DNA of 64,000 nt from Thermoplasmata archaeon (GTDB lineage: Archaea; Thermoplasmatota; Thermoplasmata; Lutacidiplasmatales; UBA184): positions 62,001 through 126,000 of the forward strand of contig DAHUZP010000026.1 in NCBI GenBank assembly GCA_027306505.1, read 5' to 3'. The position numbers and the translations under genes were made by a program. This document shows, one piece after another, positions 57,320 to 64,000 of the stretch; within the stretch, counting starts at the first letter, position 1, and every line of letters begins with the position of its first letter. The notes under the pieces are model-generated. The model had not been told where the DNA came from. It saw only the letters and a program-made list of their open reading frames with translations, and ran no database searches.

Positions 57320-59662
57320 TCATGGGGCCACCTGCAGCAGCCGAACATCGTAGAGGCGCACGGAGGCGGTGGACGACACCACCCATCCTTGGTTCTCGAG
57401 GATGCCGAGCCCGCTCCACGAGAAGAGTATCGTCACATTGCCTTCCTGGTAGCCCTCCGCGCCAGGGATGGCGGAGATCTGGTCCTCTCCGATAGGTAGG
57501 GGTCCGGAGGTGGGCACGAGTTGGTAGTAGTATTTCGCGACCCCGGAGTAGTTCGTCCGTTCCAACGCACGGATCACGGTCGACCTTGCCGTTGTGCTCA
57601 GGATGACCTGGGGCCCCGGCGTAGCCGCGTCGACCCCGAGCTGGACCGTCAGGGAATACTCTCCTGGGGCGAGGGTCTCCAGGTTCAGGGCGGTCCAGAG
57701 CAAGGTCCCGTTCGCAAGCCCGGGAGTGTGATAGAGCGAGGGCCCGAGCGCGGTCGCGTTCCCCGGGTCCACCTGAGCGTTCCCCGGTATCGCATCTCCC
57801 CCAGGGAGGGCGTAGGAGTAGGGCTGCCAGAGCGCCAAGGCTCCGTGGTAGCCTCGCTCCCATAGATAGACCGCATCGGCCACGGCGAGGAGGCCGAACC
57901 CCGTGAGATTGCCGTCCTGGATCACCAGGGCCGAGTCCAAGTAGTCCATCGAGAAGTCCAGCAGGATGTACGACGAGCGGTTGATCTGCTCGTTCAGGAG
58001 CCCCGCCTGGGACTGCCCAGGCTGCAGCGGGGTGGCCCACGGAGTGTCGTAGGCATAATGCCGGTTGGACACGAGAGGGAAGTCCTTCCCGTCCGTGAGC
58101 ACGCTCGCGTTCATGGGGATGAGCGCGATGACCTCAGTCGCCCATCCATCGTGGGCCGTGAAGACGGGCCAGCCGGGGGGCGTCGCCCAGAACAGGTCCA
58201 CAGGGGCGGAGGTCAACGGGTTCGCGATCCCGTTCGTGAGGAGCACCCCCAGGGCCAGGATGCAGCACACCGCCACGACCGGGCCCTCCTGACGGACTCG
58301 GAGGGTCCGGGCGTTCGGGAGCAGGTGGACCGGCCCCGATGGGACCGGTATCGGGGCCGGCGTCGGAGCAGCCTTCGGGCGGCTCCAGTCCCTCACACGT
58401 GCCACGGCCCAGATGGACGCGGCCATGAAGAACGGAAGGACGTAGCAGCTGTACATGTCTCCCACGTAGAACAGGTCGGCGTTGGCCGATAGGAGCACGA
58501 GCCCGAACCATAGGTAGCCGGGGACCGTGAACCTCGAAGGTCCAAGGAGGGGGATGAACCCCATGGCTCCCAGGATGAGCGCGAGGTAGACCAGCTTCTG
58601 CGGCAGGAAGAGGTTGAGCCCCGCCCATGCGCCTGCGGGATGCAGGAGGGCGAGCGGGTAGACCTGGTAGGCGGACTTCGCCCCGATCTGCGGCCAGAAG
58701 TCGTAGGAGACCCCGAAGGTCGCGTTACCGGTCGACAGGTGGGTCGCCACCTCGAAGGCGAACAGGAGGTAGGCTCCGCAAAGGATCGCGCCCAGCCACA
58801 GCGAGGTCTCGAACGGCACGGGCGTCCGTCGACGGACCCGTTGCCAGATCGAGGGCAGGATCGATAGCACAGCGAACGCCAGCAGGAAGGGAACGAAGCT
58901 CTCGACCGCCATCATGGCCAGGGTCAGGCAGAAGAGGTAGGGGACCGTTCGACGGACCTCGACGAAGTAGAACGCCGCGATGGTCGGAGCGACGAGGAAG
59001 ACCTCGGGGTGGAAGTCGTACCACACCGGCCAGAAGGTGAGAGGGGTCGCGAGGTAAACCCCCGCCATGAGCAATCCCCACCGGTCCGAGCGGAGGACCT
59101 GCTTCCCAAGACCAAAGGTGGGCACGGCTCCCAAGGCCAGCGCCGCCCCTTGCATCCACAGGAGCGCAGGGGGCCCGGGAGCAATGGCATAGAGCGGGAG
59201 CAGCAGAGCGAAGATCGGGGAGAAGTGCCCCAGGACCACCCAGCCGGAGTTCCCCAGGGCGAAGTTGTTCGTGCTGTAGAAGAACCGGTGGTCCTGTGTC
59301 GTGGTCCAAAAGATCTGGTTGTAGTTCCCCATGTCGTAGGCGAAGGTCCCGAAGTCCTGGTATCGCAGGGTGCAGAGGCACCCGAGGAAGGTCGCATAGA
59401 GCGTCGCAGCGCCCAGCACCGCGATCCAGGAGGCCGTGGACCCTCGCGGCCACGCGGGTCGTAGGCGTTCTAGGATCGGGGCGCGTTCCCCGGACCTGGG
59501 AGCGGGCGCCCTCGTCCGCGGCGAGGGGTCCCCTTGGTCTCCTTTCCCCGCCCGAGAGCCATCGGAGGCCAGCACAGTCGGCACGTCTCCGGGCACCAGG
59601 GCAGGGATGGGGGTGGGGATTATTGGCGGTTTCGAAGACCTCTCGCCAGTGCGGAACCGCAT
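57320..59662 (-). CDS. DUF2079-family polytopic membrane protein (paralogue)
   Basis: A 780-residue paralogue of the gene at 41639. It shows YDMGNYNQIFW, LGHFSPIFALLLPLY, VWYDFHPEVFLV, then about 12 membrane helices to residue about 480 and a soluble C-terminal domain with many N-x-S/T sites. A Pro-rich extension of about 75 residues precedes the first helix (TASWIAVLGAATLYATF). ATG 59662 is preferred over GTG 59674, because an AT-rich element at 59683-59692 is then 25 bases upstream. GT-C-like topology suggests sugar transfer on the external face, but no catalytic residue is established for the family here. Confidence 0.78.
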   Translation of the reverse strand: MRFRTGERSSKPPIIPTPIPALVPGDVPTVLASDGSRAGKGDQGDPSPRTRAPAPRSGERAPILERLRPAWPRGSTASWIAVLGAATLYATFLGCLCTLRYQDFGTFAYDMGNYNQIFWTTTQDHRFFYSTNNFALGNSGWVVLGHFSPIFALLLPLYAIAPGPPALLWMQGAALALGAVPTFGLGKQVLRSDRWGLLMAGVYLATPLTFWPVWYDFHPEVFLVAPTIAAFYFVEVRRTVPYLFCLTLAMMAVESFVPFLLAFAVLSILPSIWQRVRRRTPVPFETSLWLGAILCGAYLLFAFEVATHLSTGNATFGVSYDFWPQIGAKSAYQVYPLALLHPAGAWAGLNLFLPQKLVYLALILGAMGFIPLLGPSRFTVPGYLWFGLVLLSANADLFYVGDMYSCYVLPFFMAASIWAVARVRDWSRPKAAPTPAPIPVPSGPVHLLPNARTLRVRQEGPVVAVCCILALGVLLTNGIANPLTSAPVDLFWATPPGWPVFTAHDGWATEVIALIPMNASVLTDGKDFPLVSNRHYAYDTPWATPLQPGQSQAGLLNEQINRSSYILLDFSMDYLDSALVIQDGNLTGFGLLAVADAVYLWERGYHGALALWQPYSYALPGGDAIPGNAQVDPGNATALGPSLYHTPGLANGTLLWTALNLETLAPGEYSLTVQLGVDAATPGPQVILSTTARSTVIRALERTNYSGVAKYYYQLVPTSGPLPIGEDQISAIPGAEGYQEGNVTILFSWSGLGILENQGWVVSSTASVRLYDVRLLQVAP

Positions 59663-59682
59663 CGGCGGTCGCACGCGACCAA

Positions 59683-59692
59683 TCCCTTATCC
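59683..59692. promoter_or_regulatory. AT-rich element between two divergent genes
   Basis: TCCCTTATCC reads GGATAAGGGA on the other strand. It lies about 25 bases from the DUF2079 start (59662) and about 38 from the GT4 start (59727), so it may serve either or both. Confidence 0.4.
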
Positions 59693-59726
59693 CTCCCCGG
59701 GTTGAACAATCCTGGGGCGCGGTTCC

Positions 59727-60917
59727 TTGGACGGACTGAAGGTCGGCATTCTGACCGACATGTGCGGCCCCTTCTTCGGGGGAGGGTACCAGGGCACACT
59801 TTGGGAGGTCGCCCGCCGTCTCGCCCGCCGCCACGAGGTTCGGGTCTACACGAGCCTCCCCGTTCCGCACGACGAGCGGGAGCGAGTGAGGTTCCACCGG
59901 GTCCTGCCGATGGGGCTCTACCCGGACACGACGGGAACGCGGGGGGCTCTGCAGCCCGCCCTCCTCCCCGCGCTCCTCGCCCGGGATGTGATCGCTCCCT
60001 GGACCCCGGACGCGCTCATTGTCGAGGCCATGCCGCTCTCCCACCTGCCCACCATCGGTCGATGGCTCCGCCGCCGGCCCGGACTGCGTCTGCTCAACGT
60101 CGACGAAGCGTGGGTCGGGTACCCGCCCTTCTCCGGTGCCATCGCCCCGACCTCGCTTCGCGTGGCGCGCTGGCTGCTCTCCCAGGGCCTCTCATGGACC
60201 GACACGGCGCTCGCGGTGAGCGAGGCCACCGCTACCGCCCTCACGGGCGCCTATGCGGCGAGGGACGTGCTAGCCTTCCCGAGCGGCATCGACGTGTCTC
60301 GTCTGCGGGCAGAGCTCCCCCCGGAGGGCACGGAGCGAGCGTGGGACGTCATCAGCGTGGGACGACTGGTGCCGATGAAACGGCACATCGACCTCGTCCA
60401 CGCCCTGGGACTGCTGAAGCGTCGGTACGGGTGGAGCGGCCGGGCGGTGATCGTGGGCGACGGGCCTTGCCGTGGGCAGCTCGAGGCGGGCATCCGGGTG
60501 GAGGCGCTCTCCGGGCAGGTCGAACTGGTGGGCCGGGTCAATGAGGCCCGGAAGATGGACCTCCTCGGCCGCTCCCGCCTCTTCGTGCTCTCCTCCGAGC
60601 GGGAGGGGTTCTCGCTCGCGACGCTGGAGGCGATGCTCGCCGGATGCCTTCCGATCGTAGCGGAACCCCCGTTCCCCGAGGTCTTCGGTGCAGGGGGGCT
60701 CGTGTCCGAGGGCCGCACCGGGCACCGCTACCCTCTCGGTGCGGTGGAACGGCTCACGGAGGTCCTTCACCGACTGCTGAGCGACCCCGGCGCGCTCCGA
60801 CCTCTCGTGGAGAACGCTCGGGCCCTGGTCCCGTCCTACGACTGGGACGCGTTGATCTCGAAGTTCGAGCCGGAGCTCCTTCGCCGAGTGCGGAGGCGCG
60901 CCGCCTCGCGCTCGTGA
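59727..60917 (+). CDS. Family 4 glycosyltransferase
   Basis: A 396-residue GT-B enzyme. The N-terminal domain begins KVGILTDMCGPFFGGGYQGTLWEVARRLARRHEV, which is the usual glycine-rich loop. The C-terminal domain has ISVGRLVPMKRHIDLVHAL, VIVGDGPCRG and the catalytic LSSEREGFSLATLEAMLAG with the E-x7-E pair in place. It should add a hexose or deoxyhexose to a surface glycan in the cytosol. The start is TTG 59727, the codon before DGLKVGIL. It is convergent with rmlA. Confidence 0.88.
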   Translation: MDGLKVGILTDMCGPFFGGGYQGTLWEVARRLARRHEVRVYTSLPVPHDERERVRFHRVLPMGLYPDTTGTRGALQPALLPALLARDVIAPWTPDALIVEAMPLSHLPTIGRWLRRRPGLRLLNVDEAWVGYPPFSGAIAPTSLRVARWLLSQGLSWTDTALAVSEATATALTGAYAARDVLAFPSGIDVSRLRAELPPEGTERAWDVISVGRLVPMKRHIDLVHALGLLKRRYGWSGRAVIVGDGPCRGQLEAGIRVEALSGQVELVGRVNEARKMDLLGRSRLFVLSSEREGFSLATLEAMLAGCLPIVAEPPFPEVFGAGGLVSEGRTGHRYPLGAVERLTEVLHRLLSDPGALRPLVENARALVPSYDWDALISKFEPELLRRVRRRAASRS

Positions 60918-60926
60918 GCGTTCGGC

Positions 60927-62018
60927 TCAGTCCCTCACGGCCGGGAGCACGACCTGGCCCGAGTCCCCCACCACGAAGGCCGCGCCCTTCGGTGCGCGCT
61001 CGCGCTGGAGCACCCGACATCCCCGGCCCAGGATGCTGTCCACGACCCGGATACGGACATCCACCACCACGTCCTCCATGAGGATGCTGCGGTCCACCTC
61101 GGCGTGCCGCACCACGCTTCGGTCGCCGATGGCGGTGTACGGGCCGACGTAGGCACCCTCCTCGATCCTGACCCCCCGGCCCAGGACGACCGGCCCGCGG
61201 ACGGTGCAACCCTCGGAGATCACGCTCCCCTCCCCGAGAGAGACGTTCCCGCTGACGTGCGCCCCTGGGTGGATCTGCCCTTGGACCTGGAAGAAGGACC
61301 GCGGGCGGGAGCCGAGCACTCGCTCGTTCGCCTCGATGAGGTCCTCGGGACGGCCGGTGTCCTTCCACCATCCCTCGAGGTGCAGGACCTTCACGCGATG
61401 CGTCCGCTCCTCGAGCAGCCGGATCGCGTCGGTAATCTCGAGCTCGCCCCGGGCGGAGGGGCGGAGCTCCCGCACGACCGCATGCACCTCGGGCGAGAAC
61501 AGGTAGACCCCGATGAGGGCAAGGTCGCTCCTGGGGTGCTTCGGCTTCTCCTCGATAGAGAGGATGGCGTCGTTCGGTCCGAGCTCCACCACACCGTAGT
61601 GCGAGGGCTCACGGACCGATACCGCCCCCACCACCGCCGAGGCATCGCCTCGGGCGTAGCGCTCCAAGTAGGGACGGACCCCGTGCTCGAGCATGTTGTC
61701 GCCGAGGTACATCACGAACGGCTCCTCTCCCAGGAACTCCCGTGCGCACAGGATCGCGTGGGCGAGCCCCTTGGGCTCCCCCTGGGTGATGTAGGTCACC
61801 TTGACGCCGAGCGCGGAGCCGTCGCCCACCCCTTCCTCGATCCCTTCCCGGATCGGGCCCAGGATGATGCCGAGGTCGGTCACCCCCGCGTCGCGCAGGT
61901 GCTCGATCCCCCACAGCAGGATCGGACGGTTGGCGACCGGGAGCATGTGCTTGTTCCCGTGGAAGGTGAGAGGTCGCAGCCGGGTACCGTGCCCGCCGGC
62001 GAGGATGAGGCCCTTCAC
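60927..62018 (-). CDS. rmlA: Glucose-1-phosphate thymidylyltransferase, long archaeal form
   Basis: RmlA makes dTDP-glucose from dTTP and glucose-1-phosphate, the first step of dTDP-rhamnose synthesis. Residues 1-240 hold the nucleotidyltransferase core: LILAGGHGTRLRPLT, NKHMLPVANRPI, VMYLGDNML, LEGWWKDTGRPEDLIEAN. Residues 245-350 form a left-handed beta-helix (hexapeptide repeats IHPGAHVSGNVSLGEGSVIS and so on). This two-domain form of 363 residues is the one seen in archaea, whereas the bacterial enzyme is about 290. GTG 62018 overlaps the stop of rmlC (GTGA). Confidence 0.93.
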   Translation of the reverse strand: MKGLILAGGHGTRLRPLTFHGNKHMLPVANRPILLWGIEHLRDAGVTDLGIILGPIREGIEEGVGDGSALGVKVTYITQGEPKGLAHAILCAREFLGEEPFVMYLGDNMLEHGVRPYLERYARGDASAVVGAVSVREPSHYGVVELGPNDAILSIEEKPKHPRSDLALIGVYLFSPEVHAVVRELRPSARGELEITDAIRLLEERTHRVKVLHLEGWWKDTGRPEDLIEANERVLGSRPRSFFQVQGQIHPGAHVSGNVSLGEGSVISEGCTVRGPVVLGRGVRIEEGAYVGPYTAIGDRSVVRHAEVDRSILMEDVVVDVRIRVVDSILGRGCRVLQRERAPKGAAFVVGDSGQVVLPAVRD

Positions 62019-62599
62019 CGGACCACCTCCACCACGTCCCAGGAGAACCCTCGTCCCTGCAACGAGGCGATCGGGGCGCTCGCGAAGGGGACCCTACCCT
62101 CGTCCGTCGGGTCGTAGAGCTGGGTGGGGAAGTTCTGCAGCACGAACGGTTCGCTCGGATGCAGGTTCCCGATGCAGTGGTAGACCCCCTCGGGAATGGT
62201 CAGAAGATAGGTCGTGAGGTCCTTCTTCTCGGGAGCCCGCAGCGAGGAGAGCGGCGCCCCGGCCATGCGCACCAAGGCGAGCCGTCCGCGCGACGGGCTC
62301 CTCTCCCGGGCGTCGTAGAGCGCGAGGACCATCTCCCCGAGGGTCACGACGAAGCGGTCCTGCTGCCGCGCGTGGACGTGCCAGCGCTCCCGGTCACGCA
62401 TCTCTCCCGGCACGGTCACGGAGGTGTAGGTCATGGCGAAGTGGTCGCCTGAGACGCTACGGTCGTCCTTCCGCAGGGTCTCCAGGAGCAGCCCGCGCGG
62501 GTCCTGGTGGAGCGTGCGGGGCAGCACCACGACATCGTGGATGCCCACCTTCTCCGGTGCAACGGTCCGCACCTTGAGGACGGGGGAGGTCGAGGTCAT
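62015..62599 (-). CDS. rmlC: dTDP-4-dehydrorhamnose 3,5-epimerase-like cupin protein
   Basis: RmlC epimerises dTDP-4-keto-6-deoxyglucose to the L-lyxo form. The 194-residue protein shows VVVLPRTLHQDPRGLLLETLRKDD, a family-like start with the substrate-binding R in PRG, and HVHARQQDRFVVTLGEMVLALYDAR with the cupin histidine. YHCIGNLHPSEPFVLQNFP follows. The core matches, but the sequence is divergent from bacterial RmlC, so the exact reaction is assigned from the neighbours rmlA and rmlB. ATG 62599 has GAGG nearby. It is coupled to rmlA and follows rmlB by 69 bases. Confidence 0.82.
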   Translation of the reverse strand: MTSTSPVLKVRTVAPEKVGIHDVVVLPRTLHQDPRGLLLETLRKDDRSVSGDHFAMTYTSVTVPGEMRDRERWHVHARQQDRFVVTLGEMVLALYDARERSPSRGRLALVRMAGAPLSSLRAPEKKDLTTYLLTIPEGVYHCIGNLHPSEPFVLQNFPTQLYDPTDEGRVPFASAPIASLQGRGFSWDVVEVVR

Positions 62600-62668
62600 G
62601 GTCCAACGGGGGGCGGCACCGGGTACATGAGTTTGGGGGTCTCGAGGACCGAGGTATCCGCGACCGGG

Positions 62669-63709
62669 TCAGGCCGAACTTCGAGCGCCCTTCCGCGCCC
62701 CAGAGCTCGCGGTCCCAGGGCCCCGGGAGGAAGGCACCTGGTGGATGAGCGGCTCCCACCAGTCACGGTGCTCTCGGTACCAGCGCACCGTCGCGCGGAG
62801 CCCCTCCTCTAGGTTGAGGCTCGGTCTCCACCCCAGCGCCTCCCGCGCGGGTCCGGCCTCGATCGCGTAGCGTCGGTCGTGACCCGGTCGATCCGGCACG
62901 AACTCGATCGCATCCTCGCTCCTTCCGAACTCGCGAAGCAGGGCGCGGACCACCTCCAGGTTCGACCGTTCCTCCTCGGCGCCTAGGAGGTAGGTCTCCC
63001 CGGGCCGGCCGCGCTTCGAGATCGCATCGAGCGCCGAGCAGTGGTCCTCGACGTAGATCCAGTCGCGGACGTTCTTCCCGTCCCCGTAGACCGGCACCTT
63101 CTTCCCCGCGTCGAGCCGGGCGATGGCCAGGGGGATCAGCTTCTCCGGGTGCTGGAAGGGCCCGTAGTTGTTCCCGCAGTTCGAAAGGGTCACCGCGAGC
63201 CCGTAGGTGTTGTGGTAGGCCCGGGCGAGGTGGTCCGCCGCCGCCTTGCTCGCCGCGTAGGGGTTGCGGGGGGCGTAGGGCGTTCCCGGACCGAAGCGTC
63301 GTCCCCGGTCCTCCAGCGGAAGGCTCCCGAACACCTCGTCGGTGGAGACCACGTGCGTGCGGGGGATGTCCAGCCGGCGTGCGGCCTCCAGGACCGTGAA
63401 GGTCCCCACGACGTTCGTGGTCAGGAAGGGGGACGGGTCGTCGATGGACCGGTCCACGTGGCTCTCGGCCGCGAGGTGGAAGACGAGGTCCGCTCCTCGA
63501 AACGTCCTCTCCACCGATTCCCGGTCCGCGACGTTCCCCTGGACGAAGGTGAGCCGCCCTGCCTCCTCGAGGTCGTGGACCGAGGAGCGGTGACCGGCGT
63601 AGGTGAGCAGGTCGAGCGTGACGATCTCGTCCGAGGGGTGCTCCCGGGCCCAGTGGTGGAGCAGGTTCGCTCCGATGAAGCCGGCTCCCCCGGTCACCAC
63701 GACGCGCAC
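62669..63709 (-). CDS. rmlB: dTDP-glucose 4,6-dehydratase
   Basis: RmlB converts dTDP-glucose to dTDP-4-keto-6-deoxyglucose. The NAD motif is VVTGGAGFIGANLLHHW, DLLTYAGHRSSVHDL is the family's second-strand motif, HLAAESHVDRSI and STDEVFGSL follow, and the catalytic Y-x3-K is in NPYAASKAAADHL. YGPFQHPEKLIPLAI and RDWIYVEDHCSAL are also classic. The first three are all specific for this dehydratase. GTG 63709 (346 residues) is chosen for the GGAGG 8 bases upstream; the frame is open to 63769, with no homology there. It heads the rmlB-rmlC-rmlA set on the minus strand. Confidence 0.95.
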   Translation of the reverse strand: MRVVVTGGAGFIGANLLHHWAREHPSDEIVTLDLLTYAGHRSSVHDLEEAGRLTFVQGNVADRESVERTFRGADLVFHLAAESHVDRSIDDPSPFLTTNVVGTFTVLEAARRLDIPRTHVVSTDEVFGSLPLEDRGRRFGPGTPYAPRNPYAASKAAADHLARAYHNTYGLAVTLSNCGNNYGPFQHPEKLIPLAIARLDAGKKVPVYGDGKNVRDWIYVEDHCSALDAISKRGRPGETYLLGAEEERSNLEVVRALLREFGRSEDAIEFVPDRPGHDRRYAIEAGPAREALGWRPSLNLEEGLRATVRWYREHRDWWEPLIHQVPSSRGPGTASSGARKGARSSA

Positions 63710-63798
63710 GAGGCCTCCACCCCCGGCCCCTCCATCAACCTTCCGGTGGCCGGTTCCGCCACCGTTCACCTTTTGCCCGAAAGGGTCTCCCCATCTTC

Positions 63799-64000
63799 GT
63801 GGAACGCCGGGTGCTGGTCCTCGGGGCGACGTCGCGGGTCGGAGGTCACTTCGTCGATCACCCTCCCAAGGGCTGGACCGTGGAGAGCGCGGGCCGTACC
63901 GATCCCAGGGCCCAAGGCCACGCAGTCGCCTCCCACACCCCGCTGGACCTCTCTCAGGAGGAGGCCGTCCGCTCCTACCTTCGTGGGACGACCGCCAAGG
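63799..64000 (+). CDS. rmlD: Start of an RmlD-like dTDP-4-dehydrorhamnose reductase (partial)
   Basis: From GTG 63799 the frame reads through the window edge: VLVLGATSRVGGHFVDH, a Rossmann motif like the GxxGQLG of RmlD, then SHTPLDLSQEEAVRSYL, which fits the D(I/L)-x-D...V stretch of RmlD. 67 codons are visible. The other three rml genes next door support the assignment. A weak TATA-like CCTTTTGCC lies about 25-28 bases upstream, making a leaderless start likely. The gene is divergent from rmlB. Confidence 0.65.
   Translation, partial: MERRVLVLGATSRVGGHFVDHPPKGWTVESAGRTDPRAQGHAVASHTPLDLSQEEAVRSYLRGTTAK

Noticed and set aside
1-64000. tRNA, rRNA, CRISPR array and replication origin
   Set aside because: No T-arm GGTTCGAATCC-type motif in a tRNA context, no rRNA-like stretch, no regularly spaced repeats and no ORB-like repeat cluster were seen by eye. 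A covariance-model search could still find a tRNA.

Overview
The window reads as one stretch of a GC-rich archaeal chromosome. The archaeal signs are direct: AT-rich TATA-like boxes lie about 27 bases upstream of several start codons, giving little or no leader. There is a single-OB-fold SSB of the SOSS-B type, a long-form archaeal RmlA with a C-terminal beta-helix, an archaeal-type TrpRS, PKD-domain surface proteins with one C-terminal membrane anchor, and a protein with a type IV pilin-like N-terminus. PKD and kelch surface proteins together with DUF2079 membrane proteins in a GC-rich background suggest Thermoplasmatota, but that assignment is inference. No rRNA, tRNA or CRISPR array was recognised.

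Layout. (1) 1-15.1 kb is mostly housekeeping: a HAD phosphatase, a tiny zinc-finger gene and a decayed Ig-like fragment; a minus-strand group of a thioredoxin-reductase-like enzyme, a prolyl-aminopeptidase-like hydrolase and a large STAND/TPR ATPase; carA-carB; truA; an unusual Lrp-type RAM-domain protein; ssb; and a zinc-ribbon gene followed by trpS. (2) 15.2-25.9 kb is a tightly coupled plus-strand operon. It holds a giant PKD-repeat membrane-anchored surface protein, a VirB2/TrbC-like pilin, a polytopic VirB6/TrbL-like protein, a PrgI/VirB3-like protein, a four-helix membrane protein and a VirB4-like ATPase. A pilin-like surface protein gene converges on it. This is a type IV secretion-like (conjugation or DNA-transfer-like) machine with no relaxase or coupling protein in view. 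(3) 27.8-29.4 kb is an IS66-family transposase gene broken by one in-frame TGA at a predicted zinc-ligand cysteine. (4) 29.6-35.5 kb holds a DnaJ-like protein with an extra C-terminal domain, proC, a hypothetical gene, a universal stress protein coupled to a small membrane protein, and a zinc-ribbon/proline-rich protein.

(5) 35.5-64 kb is a surface-glycan locus. It contains a DPM1-type glycosyltransferase, a sugar-nucleotide SDR, a MATE/MurJ-type flippase, further GT2 and GT4 glycosyltransferases, two DUF2079 membrane proteins, three paralogous kelch surface proteins, a beta-helix protein, a sulfatase/alkaline-phosphatase-fold enzyme, two nucleotidyltransferases and the dTDP-rhamnose genes (rmlA, rmlC, rmlB and the start of rmlD). 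The likely logic is that NDP-sugars are made (rml genes, nucleotidyltransferases), assembled by the GT2/GT4 enzymes and flipped, with the kelch and PKD proteins as likely glycosylated surface proteins. Part (2) would be a separate envelope-spanning transfer machine whose adhesin-like first gene is translationally coupled to its pilin gene.
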